From NCBI RefSeq assembly GCF_030269605.1, contig NZ_BSTQ01000003.1, positions 372,001 to 436,000 of the forward strand: DNA of 64,000 nucleotides, read 5' to 3'. The notes beneath the pieces are model-generated. The model saw only the letters and a list, made by a program, of their open reading frames with translations, had not been told where the DNA came from and did no database searches. Made by a program: the position numbers and the translations under genes. This document shows positions 50,118-61,486 of this stretch, piece after piece. The number at the start of each line of letters is the position of its first letter. Position 1 is the stretch's first letter. This stretch comes from Lentzea sp. NBRC 105346. Its GTDB lineage: Bacteria; Actinomycetota; Actinomycetes; Mycobacteriales; Pseudonocardiaceae.

Positions 50118-51440
50118 TTACGCGAGGAACGGCGGCAGGGTTCGGGTGTCGTCGTCGGCGACCCAGCGGCCGTCGCGCTGGACGTAGTTCCAGCGGGGTC
50201 CGTCGGTCACCAGGGTGCGCAGCGCGGCGACGAGCCGGTCGACGTGTTCGGCGGTCGTACCGAGCCCGATGCTGGCGCGCAACGCCCGCTGCTCGTGCGC
50301 GCCGGTCCGCTCGGTGAGGCGAGACACCGCGACGTGCGCGCAGAACGCGCCGTCCCGCACACCGATGCCGTACTCGGCCGACAAAGCGGCCGCGATGAAG
50401 CCCGCGTCGAGCCCGGCGAGGGTGAAGCTGACGACGCCGACGGATCCGGTGTCGTTGAACAGGGACAGCGTGCGCAGCCCCGGAATCGTGGCGAGCCCCT
50501 CGCGCAGCCGCGACAGCAGCGCCTCCTCGTGCGCGACGGTCTGCTCCCAGTGCCGGGACAGCACGTCGCACGCCACGCCGAGCGCGTACACGCCGACGAC
50601 GTTCGGGCTGCCGGCCTCGTGCCGCTCGGGCACCTTGGACCACGCCACGCCGAGCCGGTCCCCGTGGTCGGTGACCTTCGCCGTCGCGCCACCGCCGACC
50701 AGGTACGGGTCCGCGGCCTGCAGCCAGTCGGCCCGGCCGACCAGCACACCGGCACCGAACGGCGCGTAGATCTTGTGGCCGGAGAACGCGACGTAGTCGA
50801 CGTCCAGGTCTCGCACGTCGAACGCGCGGTGCGGCGCCAGCTGCGCGGCGTCCAGCGCGATGCGGGCGCCGTGCCGCCGGGCGACCCGCGCGAACTCGGC
50901 GACGGGCCACAGTTCGCCGGTGACGTTGGATGCTCCGGTGACGATCACGAGCCGCGGGCCGACCGGAGCGGCGGCCAGGGCCTTGTCCAGCGCGATCACA
51001 GCCGCGGCGGACGAAGTCGGGGTGGTGAGGCGCTGCACGTGCCGGCCACGCCACGGCAGCAACGCGGCGTGGTGCTCGGAGTCGAACAGCACGACCGCGG
51101 TGCCCTTGGGCACGCTGCGCGCCAACAGGTTCAGCGCGTCGGTGGTGTTGCGGGTGAACACGACGGTGTCGCTCGACCGGGCGCCGACGAACCGGCGGAC
51201 CTTGTCACGCGCCTGCTCGTAGACGCGCGTGGAGACCTGGGAGGCGAACCCGGCGCCGCGGTGCACGCTGGCGTACCAGGGCAGCAGCTCGTCGACGGCG
51301 TCGCGCACCTGCTCCAGACAGGGCGCGCTCGCGGCGTGGTCGAGGTTGGCGTACGTGACGCGCTCACCGGTCACCAGTGGCACCTTGAGCTCCGCACCGA
51401 CGACGGCGGGAACGGTGACCTTGGGGAGTGCGAGCGTCAT
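50118..51440 (-). CDS. SAM-IV-controlled class V aminotransferase (cysteine desulfurase-like)
   Basis: 440 residues from ATG 51440, with AGGAGGG at 6-nt spacing. Fold-type I: ANLDHAASAPCL near the start, ALDAAQLAPH with the PLP Asp, Schiff-base Lys in VDYVAFSGHKIYAPFGAGVLVG, and EYGIGVRDGAFCAHVAVSRL with a Cys in the place expected for a C-S lyase. SAM-IV riboswitches normally govern methionine/cysteine or sulfur genes, which supports a sulfur-related reaction. The mRNA leader carries the riboswitch, and lspA follows after 23 nt. Confidence 0.92.
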   Translation of the reverse strand: MTLALPKVTVPAVVGAELKVPLVTGERVTYANLDHAASAPCLEQVRDAVDELLPWYASVHRGAGFASQVSTRVYEQARDKVRRFVGARSSDTVVFTRNTTDALNLLARSVPKGTAVVLFDSEHHAALLPWRGRHVQRLTTPTSSAAAVIALDKALAAAPVGPRLVIVTGASNVTGELWPVAEFARVARRHGARIALDAAQLAPHRAFDVRDLDVDYVAFSGHKIYAPFGAGVLVGRADWLQAADPYLVGGGATAKVTDHGDRLGVAWSKVPERHEAGSPNVVGVYALGVACDVLSRHWEQTVAHEEALLSRLREGLATIPGLRTLSLFNDTGSVGVVSFTLAGLDAGFIAAALSAEYGIGVRDGAFCAHVAVSRLTERTGAHEQRALRASIGLGTTAEHVDRLVAALRTLVTDGPRWNYVQRDGRWVADDDTRTLPPFLA

Positions 51441-51588
51441 GGTGAACCCTCCTGGGCCAGGGACCCGTCGGAGGGCCCGCGCTTGCCCGGCACCCTTCGT
51501 GCCGAGCCAGGTCCTCACCAGGGGCACCCCACCGCGGTAGGAGGGTTGCCGGCCAGCAAGCCTGGGCTTAGCGCTGGCACTCATGACC
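51441..51588 (-). promoter_or_regulatory. SAM-IV riboswitch in the aminotransferase leader
   Basis: Read on the minus strand, the leader contains GGUCAUGAGUGCCAGCG (from 51588), AAGCCCAGGCUUGCUGGCC, GGCAACCCUCCUACCGCGG, UGGGGUGCCCCUGGUGAGG and ACCUGG, in the order of the SAM-IV core, then the extra 3' hairpin CUCGGCAC...GGUGCCGGG. P1 closes as GGUC (51588-51585) with GACC (51513-51510). AACCCUCCU of the core (51547-51539) is exactly complementary to AGGAGGGUU at the ribosome-binding site (51453-51445), suggesting translational control. SAM should lower expression. Confidence 0.93.
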
Positions 51589-51635
51589 TTCGATATCGAA
51601 GTTAGCGGATCGGTCGACCGTCCGTCGACTCCCGA

Positions 51636-52025
51636 TCACATCGTGAGAACGGGCCACAGGAACCAGAGCAGGAAACCCGTCATGACGACTCCCATGACGA
51701 GGGACCCGCCGACGTGGCCGCCGCCCAGCCCGCGGACGACGGCGCGGTCCGGACCGGCCGGGTCGTAGCAGACCTGGACCTCACCACCGGTCCAGCGCTG
51801 CTTGGTCGCGCCCGCCGCCACCACGGTGAACCCCTCGGTGCCGACGTTGTAGCTGACCACCGGGTGGTACAGCCGCCCACGCCCCAACAAGCACCTGTGG
51901 TGGTCGATGATGCGCCCGGTCACCGAGGTCTGGCGGCGGATGATCAGCCGAGTCCGGATGATCACGTACAAGCCGTAGACGAGGTGCGTCACCCCGATGA
52001 ACGCCCATATCAAGATGACGATCAC
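51636..52025 (-). CDS. DUF3592-like membrane protein A
   Basis: 129 residues from GTG 52025, preceded by GGAGG; a longer frame to 52127 has no support. N-terminal helix (VILIWAFIGVTHLVYGLYVII), a beta-rich extracytoplasmic or cytoplasmic domain (TSVTGRIIDHHRCLLGRGRLYHPVVSYNVGTEGFTVVA), then a C-terminal helix (GSLVMGVVMTGFLLWFLWPVL). The VTGRIID..HPVVSY...GxxFT pattern is the DUF3592 signature. It is a diverged paralogue of the next gene upstream, 26 nt away. Confidence 0.8.
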   Translation of the reverse strand: MIVILIWAFIGVTHLVYGLYVIIRTRLIIRRQTSVTGRIIDHHRCLLGRGRLYHPVVSYNVGTEGFTVVAAGATKQRWTGGEVQVCYDPAGPDRAVVRGLGGGHVGGSLVMGVVMTGFLLWFLWPVLTM

Positions 52026-52051
52026 TCGCCCGCCTCCCCTCCATGGACCGA

Positions 52052-52384
52052 TCAGGTGGTCAGCACCTCGGCGTCCGACGGCCGGTTCGGGTCGTAGCGC
52101 ACCGGCATCTTCGCGCCCACGTGACACCGCGCGGGCAACGGGCGCCGAGCGACCCTGGTGAACTTCTCGTCACCGACCCGGTAGCGCACCACCGGGCAGA
52201 ACCGCTGCTCGCCCAGCCGCTTGTTGTCGATGACCGTCCCCTCGACGGTCATCCCGTACGTGGCGAGCCGCTTGCGGCGCCGCCGGCTGTTGTTCCACAA
52301 CAGCAATCCCATAGCGCTGACCAGCGCCAACACCCACACTGCGATCATCTCGACCAGTCCCCCGACTAGTTCCTTCACCCCCAT
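52052..52384 (-). CDS. DUF3592-like membrane protein B
   Basis: 110 residues with one N-terminal helix (MIAVWVLALVSAMGLLLW) and the same beta-rich domain as its neighbour: MTVEGTVIDNKRLGEQRFCPVVRYRVGDEKFTRVA, ending VRYDPNRPSDAEV. It lacks the second helix of protein A. Tandem position and matching core show local duplication and divergence. No function is known. Confidence 0.8.
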   Translation of the reverse strand: MGVKELVGGLVEMIAVWVLALVSAMGLLLWNNSRRRRKRLATYGMTVEGTVIDNKRLGEQRFCPVVRYRVGDEKFTRVARRPLPARCHVGAKMPVRYDPNRPSDAEVLTT

Positions 52385-52427
52385 AGACGGCTGACACCGC
52401 CGCGCTGTTGCACGACGGGGATCAAGG

Positions 52428-53906
52428 TCACTCCCCGGTCTCGCCCTTCCAGCGCGCGTACCGGCCGGCGCGGTCGACGGCGCGGATCCGGCGTTCCGTC
52501 GCGAGCCGGGACTCCTCCGTCGTCACGACCAGAAGCTGGTCGTGCACCTGCAGCCGGGTCGTCGGCTGCGGCGTGAACCCCTTGCCCTGCCGCACGATGA
52601 GGCTGACCGTGGCACCGGTCGGCAGCCGCAGCTCGGACATGTAGACGCCGTGCAGCTTGGAGCCGCGCTGGATGCGCACCTGGAGCAGTTCGGCGCTCAG
52701 CTCGTCCAGCGCGGAGACGTCGACCTGCACCTCCTGGGCCTCACCGGACTTCACCAGGCCCAGCCATCGGGCGAGCCACGGCAACGTTGTGCCCTGCACC
52801 AGCGTCAGGACGATGACCAGCACGAACACCGTGTCCACGAGGTCCTGCGCGTGTGGCACGCCCTGGATCAGCGGGATCAGCGCGAACACGATCGGCACCG
52901 CGCCGCGCAGGCCGGACCACGAGAGGAACACCTGCTCGCGCCACGGCACGCGGAACGGCAGCGCGGCCAGCAGTACCGACAGCGGGCGGGCGACCAGGAG
53001 CAGCACCGCGCAGGCGACCAGCGCGGGCAGCAGGACGCCGAGCAGGCGTGACGGCGAGGCGAACAGGCCGAGCAAGACGAACAGGCCGATCTGGGCGAGC
53101 CAGCCGAGGCCTTCCGCGAACGACAGGGTGTCCGAGCGGTGCGGCAGGCGGGCGTTGCCGAGGACCAACGCCGCCGCGTACGTCGCTAGGAAGCCGGACG
53201 CGTGGGCCAGGTCGCCGACGGTGTAGGCGAGCACGCACACGGCCACGGTCGCGAGCGGGTAGAGACCAGTGGCGGGCAGGGCGGCCCGGCGCAGCGCGGC
53301 GCCGCCGACCCAGCCGAGCAGCACGCCGATCGCACCGCCGGCGGCGAGCTCGTAGAGCATCAGCAACGGGGCGGTCCAGCTGATCGGCCCGGTCGAGGCG
53401 AGCAGCACGACGGCGATGTAGACGGGCGCGTCGTTGAGACCGGACTCGAGTTCCAACGCGCCGGTCAGGCGTTTGCCGACGCCCAGCGTGCGCAACACGC
53501 TGAACACCGCGGCCGCGTCGGTCGACGACAGCACCGCGCCCCACAGCAGCGCCATCCGCCAGTCCAGACCGAGCAGGAAGTGCAGCGCGGTGCCGGTGAC
53601 GCCGACGCTGACGCCTACGGCCACTGTGGACAGTGCGACGCCTAACCACAGCGACTGCCGCACGGCCTCCCAGCGCGTGGTCAGGCCACCCTCGGTGAGG
53701 ATCATGACGAGCGCGGCGATGCCCAGCGACCGGGTCAGGTCGGCGTCGTCGAAGTGGATGCCGAGCACCGACTCGCCGAGCAGGACCCCGATGCCGAGGT
53801 ACAGCAGCAGCGACGGGAGGCCGAGCCGGATGGACACCCGCACCGCGAGCACTGCGAGCAGCAGTACCGCGGCGCCGATGCCCAACACAGTCGTGACATC
53901 TCCCAC
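52428..53906 (-). CDS. CPA1-type potassium/proton antiporter with TrkA-C domain
   Basis: 492 residues from GTG 53906, preceded by GGAG; upstream GTG 53963 would add 19 residues. About 12 membrane helices with family motifs SLLLYLGIGVLLGES, SSTDAAAVFSVLRTLG, ELESGLNDAPVYIAVVLLAST (ion-binding Asn-Asp region) and SWSGLRGAVPIVFALI. A cytoplasmic RCK_C/TrkA-C domain (~400-470: LRLPTGATVSLIVRQGKGFTPQPTTRLQVHDQLLVV) should gate it by nucleotide or dinucleotide. It resembles NhaP2/CvrA antiporters, so K+ or Na+ export against protons is likely. Confidence 0.93.
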   Translation of the reverse strand: MGDVTTVLGIGAAVLLLAVLAVRVSIRLGLPSLLLYLGIGVLLGESVLGIHFDDADLTRSLGIAALVMILTEGGLTTRWEAVRQSLWLGVALSTVAVGVSVGVTGTALHFLLGLDWRMALLWGAVLSSTDAAAVFSVLRTLGVGKRLTGALELESGLNDAPVYIAVVLLASTGPISWTAPLLMLYELAAGGAIGVLLGWVGGAALRRAALPATGLYPLATVAVCVLAYTVGDLAHASGFLATYAAALVLGNARLPHRSDTLSFAEGLGWLAQIGLFVLLGLFASPSRLLGVLLPALVACAVLLLVARPLSVLLAALPFRVPWREQVFLSWSGLRGAVPIVFALIPLIQGVPHAQDLVDTVFVLVIVLTLVQGTTLPWLARWLGLVKSGEAQEVQVDVSALDELSAELLQVRIQRGSKLHGVYMSELRLPTGATVSLIVRQGKGFTPQPTTRLQVHDQLLVVTTEESRLATERRIRAVDRAGRYARWKGETGE

Positions 53907-54028
53907 CGGCTCATTCTCCAGTCGACTACCGAATTGGACTAATGCGACACCCACCGATCGCACCTAGCGCGACCATGCACAGGAGAGCATGTTGATCAGT
54001 GGATTCATCCCTACCCTGCAGGAGTTGA

Positions 54029-54967
<939 letters not shown>

Positions 54968-54976
54968 TCATTTGCC

Positions 54977-55023
54977 ATGAGGGGAGCCTTCATGGACCTG
55001 AGGTCCATGAAGGCTCCCCTCAT
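54977..55023. terminator. perfect 23-bp palindrome between M28 and TetR genes
   Basis: Arms 54977-54999 and 55001-55023 are perfect reverse complements with a single base between them. The right arm covers the convergent TetR stop (55020-55022). Probably a bidirectional terminator without a U-tract; one of several such junction palindromes. Confidence 0.88.
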
Positions 55024-55565
55024 CCACCACCCGATTGGGTGAGGGCCTGCACGACCTCGCCGAGGATCGGCTCGACGAGGTCGGGCAGGGTCGCCATCAT
55101 CTGCGCCTGCCCCAGGTAGACCGAGTACGCGAGCACCGCCCGGCGATGCGCCTGGTCGCGTTCGAACCCCAGCCCGGCGAACAGGTCCGTCAGATAACCG
55201 ATCCGGCGCTCGGCCACCCGCTTCAGCACCGGCGCGATGATCGGGTCGTCCGCGGCGTTGTGCAGCGCCAGCTCCACCGAACCCTTCCGCGACCGGTCGA
55301 GCACCGTCGCGAACAGCGTGCGCAGCTTGTCCGACGGGCTGCCCTCGGCCTCGACGAGCTCGATGACCGCCTCGGTGTGCTGCCGCTCCCATCGCTCGAC
55401 GGTCGCCTGCAGCAGGGCGTCGCGGTTCGCGAAGTGGTGGTAGACGCTCCCCTTCGTCGCCCCCGCGCGCGCCGCGAGCGGCTCGATCGCGACCGCCGCC
55501 ACCCCGCCCTCCGCGAGTGCGGTCATCGCCACAGCTGTCCAGTCATCACGGGATCGACGCGCCAC
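55020..55565 (-). CDS. TetR-family transcriptional regulator
   Basis: 181 residues from GTG 55565; longer upstream starts would run through the operator. The N-terminal HTH reads WTAVAMTALAEGGVAAVAIEPLAARAGATKGSVYHHFANRDALLQAT, followed by an all-helical ligand domain with FATVLDRSRKGSVELALHN. It is divergent from the SRPBCC gene, with a composite palindrome in the 58-nt gap, so it probably represses itself and that gene. Ligand unknown. Confidence 0.92.
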   Translation of the reverse strand: MARRSRDDWTAVAMTALAEGGVAAVAIEPLAARAGATKGSVYHHFANRDALLQATVERWERQHTEAVIELVEAEGSPSDKLRTLFATVLDRSRKGSVELALHNAADDPIIAPVLKRVAERRIGYLTDLFAGLGFERDQAHRRAVLAYSVYLGQAQMMATLPDLVEPILGEVVQALTQSGGG

Positions 55566-55568
55566 GTT

Positions 55569-55612
55569 CCGTACGCTACCGTATGTTCCAGAAACATACG
55601 CCACCGTACGGA
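55569..55612. promoter_or_regulatory. composite palindromic TetR operator
   Basis: An inner perfect repeat CGTATGTT-CCAGA-AACATACG (55580-55600) is flanked by a second, outer pair, CCGTACG (55570-55576) and CGTACGG (55605-55611). The two half-site words CCGTACG and CCGTATG are near-copies. Location between divergent TetR and SRPBCC genes fits an autoregulatory operator bound by two dimers. Confidence 0.78.
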
Positions 55613-55623
55613 GGGGGCATGTC

Positions 55624-56094
55624 ATGATCAAGAACATCCACGAGCGGGTGTTACCCGGTGCCGCCGGTCCCCTGATCGACCGGCTGACCGAGCTCTGGCC
55701 GCCGCAGTGGGGTCAGCTGAAGTTCGACCGCCCGTTCGGCGTGGGCGCGGACGGCGGCCACGGCCCGATCCGCTACTCGTGCACGGCCTTCGAGCCGGGC
55801 AGGCGCGTGGAGTTCACGTTCGCGCCCGTCATGGGCCTCAACGGCACGCACACGTTCGTCGCCGACGGCAACGTCCTGCGGCACACGCTCGTCGGCACGC
55901 CCAGGCTCGGCACCCGGCTGCGGTGGGCCCTGGTGATCCGCTGGCTGCACGACGCGTGCCTGGAGGACCTGCTGGACAACGCGGAACGGGAGCTGGGCCG
56001 CGAACCGGCGCGGCCCAGCCGTTGGTCGCCGTGGGTCCGCCTGGTCCGGCGGATCGTGGTCCCGAAGGCGCCCGCTCAGCAGGTCAACGGGTAG
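55624..56094 (+). CDS. SRPBCC/polyketide-cyclase-like protein
   Basis: 156 residues. The helix-grip layout is visible as IKNIHERVLPGAAGPLIDRLTELWPP, a beta-meander (FEPGRRVEFTFAPVMGLNGTHTFVADGNVLRHTLVGTP), and a long C-terminal helix (RWLHDACLEDLLDNAEREL). Such domains bind small hydrophobic ligands. GGAGGGGG lies 3 nt before the ATG region. Its control by the divergent TetR regulator suggests response to an external lipophilic compound; this is inference. Confidence 0.85.
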   Translation: MIKNIHERVLPGAAGPLIDRLTELWPPQWGQLKFDRPFGVGADGGHGPIRYSCTAFEPGRRVEFTFAPVMGLNGTHTFVADGNVLRHTLVGTPRLGTRLRWALVIRWLHDACLEDLLDNAERELGREPARPSRWSPWVRLVRRIVVPKAPAQQVNG

Positions 56095-56109
56095 GGCACC
56101 CGTTCACGG

Positions 56110-57099
56110 TCAGCCGCAAACGACGTGTGTCGGCACGTAGGCGACGGCCTTGTCGTCCCACCGCACGCCGTAGAGGTCGCCGCTGTCGGTGAGCTCGCTG
56201 GCGCCGATGATCGGCACCTCCTGCCGCCCGGACGGCCCGACCACCAGGTTGGTCGAGTAGTCGGTCCCGCTGCCGAGCACGTGGCCGGACGCGTTGACGT
56301 CACGGACCAGGGCGAGGTCGTCGAACTTCCGGACGACCCGGCCGTCGAGCCCCCACGCGACCACCGTCTCCGGCCCGTCGAAGCCGGCGGCGGAGTAACC
56401 GACGATGCGCCCGCCGCGGAACGCCACCGGCCGCACCCAGGTGTGCCCCGGCAACGGCTCCAACCGGGTGCCGTGTCCCGCACTGTCGAAGACGTAGCCG
56501 CCGCGGGCCGGAGACTTGGTCTCCTGAGCGAGGATCCGGCCCTCGTCGTCGATGTCGATCGGGAGCCAGCTGTTGCCGTTGTCGGTTTCCGCGACAACGC
56601 TCACCAAGCCCGGCGTGGCGGCGGGCCACACGACGACGTGCCGCCCGTTCGGGCCGACGGCATGGCCGACGATGTCACCCGCGGCGTTGATACCCACCGC
56701 GAACGACTCGGTGTCGCCCACGCGCGCGGGCAGCTCGGCCTTGTCACCGTTCGCGAAGTGCGCGTACGAAGACTTCTTGTCGTACGAGTACTCCAGCGCG
56801 GTCCCGAGTCTGTTGACCCCGGTCGTGATCGAGTCGCCCGGCTCCAGCTTCAGGCTGCGCGCGACAGCGTTGTCATGCCACACGACCGCGGCGTCCTGAC
56901 CGCCGGAACGGGCGGTCGCCACCACCCAGCCGCCGGCCGGGTCGGCGTCCGAGATCTCGGCCTGCGTGACGCCTTGCGGCAGCGGCAGGTCCTGCACCTT
57001 CCACGCACAAGCGGAGTCCGCCTGCGCGGTGGCGGGTGCCACCACGCAGACGGACAAGATCGCGGCACCTGCTGCCAGGCGCCATCCCCCAGTGTTCAT
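56110..57099 (-). CDS. secreted HAF-type repeat (beta-propeller-like) protein
   Basis: 329 residues from ATG 57099, chosen because AAAGGGG lies 5 nt upstream; ATG 57114 lacks that site. Signal peptide LAAGAAILSVCVVAPATAQA. The mature part has repeats of the form GVNAAGDIVGHAVGPNGRHVVVWP, IDIDDEGRILAQ, VRDVNASGHVLGSG and TDSGDLYGVRWDD, which is the HAF pattern of extracellular proteins thought to fold as propellers. Two cysteines near the start (SACAWK) and one at the end (VVCG) may pair. No enzyme is indicated. Confidence 0.82.
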   Translation of the reverse strand: MNTGGWRLAAGAAILSVCVVAPATAQADSACAWKVQDLPLPQGVTQAEISDADPAGGWVVATARSGGQDAAVVWHDNAVARSLKLEPGDSITTGVNRLGTALEYSYDKKSSYAHFANGDKAELPARVGDTESFAVGINAAGDIVGHAVGPNGRHVVVWPAATPGLVSVVAETDNGNSWLPIDIDDEGRILAQETKSPARGGYVFDSAGHGTRLEPLPGHTWVRPVAFRGGRIVGYSAAGFDGPETVVAWGLDGRVVRKFDDLALVRDVNASGHVLGSGTDYSTNLVVGPSGRQEVPIIGASELTDSGDLYGVRWDDKAVAYVPTHVVCG

Positions 57100-57189
57100 C
57101 ACTGCCCCTTTCATGATCAGGCAGTGCGAACGCTAAGGACGATCGCTCACGCGGCGCTCACATCGCTATGACGCCGCACTCTCGTTTCC

Positions 57190-60297
<3,108 letters not shown>

Positions 60298-60505
60298 CGC
60301 TACTGCTCCTCGCGCGTCTGACGGACGCGGGGACGACACGCCTGCCTTCGGCGTACCGCGGTACCACCCCGCTTGCCATCGCTTTTAGCGCGCGCTGGCC
60401 TCTCTGGCGGCTGTAACGGGCCGTACCCGTCCGGTTCTACTAGGGCTCGCGCCTGTTCTTCCGGAGGCTCCCCGGTGATGGCCGGATCGGTGCCTGTGGG
60501 TCAAG
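60298..60505 (-). promoter_or_regulatory. translational T-box riboswitch of ileS
   Basis: On the minus strand the leader has a short stem I with GGCCAUCACCGG: specifier codon AUC (60479-60477) matches tRNA-Ile. The T-box bulge UGGUACCGCGG is at 60366-60356, then a hairpin and GAGGAGCAGUAGCG before the ATG. This is the ultra-short actinobacterial ileS class, in which uncharged tRNA frees the ribosome-binding site rather than preventing termination. Confidence 0.95.
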
Positions 60506-60539
60506 CGTAACGGGTCGGCGCAAACCGTATGCTCGCGCG

Positions 60540-60875
60540 ATGACCATTGCGTTGTCGATCGTGCTCGCGGTGCTGTTCCTGGCGACCGGCGGCGGCAAGC
60601 TGCTGGGCGCGAAGGCGTCCCTGGAGGCCCGCGACCATTTCCGCATGAGCGCGGCGTTGTGGCGCACCATCGGCGCACTGGAGTGGGCCGGCGCGGCCGG
60701 GCTCATCGTGGGCCTGTTCGTGCCGTGGATCGGCATCGCCGCCACCGTCGGCCTGGGCCTGCTGATGGTCGGGGCCACGGTCACGCGGCTGCGTTACGAC
60801 TCGAAGCCGGTCGGGATCATCGTCGACCTGGTCCTGCTGGCCCTGCTGATCACCCTGCTGTTCCTCGACCGCTGA
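60540..60875 (+). CDS. DoxX-family membrane protein
   Basis: 111 residues with four helices: IALSIVLAVLFLATGGGKLLG, ALWRTIGALEWAGAAGLIVGLFV, GIAATVGLGLLMVGATVTRL and VGIIVDLVLLALLITLLFL. Conserved features GGGKL and E (GALEWAGA) are those of DoxX/DoxD-like proteins. It is divergent from the ileS T-box leader. Its role may relate to redox or membrane stress, not determinable here. Confidence 0.88.
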   Translation: MTIALSIVLAVLFLATGGGKLLGAKASLEARDHFRMSAALWRTIGALEWAGAAGLIVGLFVPWIGIAATVGLGLLMVGATVTRLRYDSKPVGIIVDLVLLALLITLLFLDR

Positions 60876-60886
60876 CCTCAACCCCG

Positions 60887-60983
60887 CGCGTGTCTTACCT
60901 TCCGGCCCCGTGTGTCTTACCTTCCCGCGCCCCACAAGGTGCCGGAACGTAAAACACACGGGGCCGGAGCGTAAGACACGCGG
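60887..60983. repeat. long imperfect palindrome with internal direct repeat
   Basis: Two arms (about 60887-60924 and 60945-60983) form an imperfect ~38-bp inverted repeat around the loop CGCGCCCCACAAGGTGCC. Within the left arm, GTGTCTTACCTTCC occurs twice; the right arm carries near-copies of its complement. It separates convergent DoxX and membrane-protein genes and probably ends both transcripts. Confidence 0.78.
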
Positions 60984-60986
60984 CAG

Positions 60987-61457
60987 TCAGTGGGCGGCGC
61001 GAAACTTGCGGGCCAAGGTTGAGTCTGGGGCGCAGACGCTGCAGGGCGTGAAGCCCAGTTGCCTGGCCTCCTGCACCGGGAGGCCCAGTGAGGGCCTCCC
61101 GGCGAGCCAGGAGCAGTCGGCGAGGTGATAGCGCGGATGCTCGTCGAGCACCCGCACCTCGTCCTTCAGATCTGCGACGGTCAACAGGTCCGCGGCGTCG
61201 GTGTCCTCTTCCGGGGGTTCCCCAGATGAGACCGGCGTGTCGGCTGTCGGGGGCCTGACAACCTGTTGATCATCGGCTACAGCATGTTGATCTACGATCG
61301 GCACCGAGCGACGCCGCCACCAGTCGACGAACAGCACGACGGCGGCGGCCGCGCTCGCACCCACAGACGACCATGCCCACAGGGAGTTGGACGTGGTCAG
61401 CGCGGGTACGAGCAGCCCTAGGGCAGCCAGCACCAACAGCAGAACTACATACAGCAC
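60987..61457 (-). CDS. membrane protein with C-terminal Cys motif
   Basis: 156 residues from GTG 61457. Two helices (VVLLLVLAALGLLVPALT and LWAWSSVGASAAAAVVLFVDWW), an acidic linker (~65-95), and a C-terminal domain: YHLADCSWLAGRPSLGLPVQEARQLGFTPCSVC, where His and three Cys residues are spaced like a zinc- or metal-binding motif found at the end of several bacterial nuclease-associated proteins. It follows wag31 by 29 nt. Function unknown. Confidence 0.8.
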   Translation of the reverse strand: MLYVVLLLVLAALGLLVPALTTSNSLWAWSSVGASAAAAVVLFVDWWRRRSVPIVDQHAVADDQQVVRPPTADTPVSSGEPPEEDTDAADLLTVADLKDEVRVLDEHPRYHLADCSWLAGRPSLGLPVQEARQLGFTPCSVCAPDSTLARKFRAAH

Positions 61458-61486
61458 GTGACGCAGGTTACGTCACACCGTCAAGA

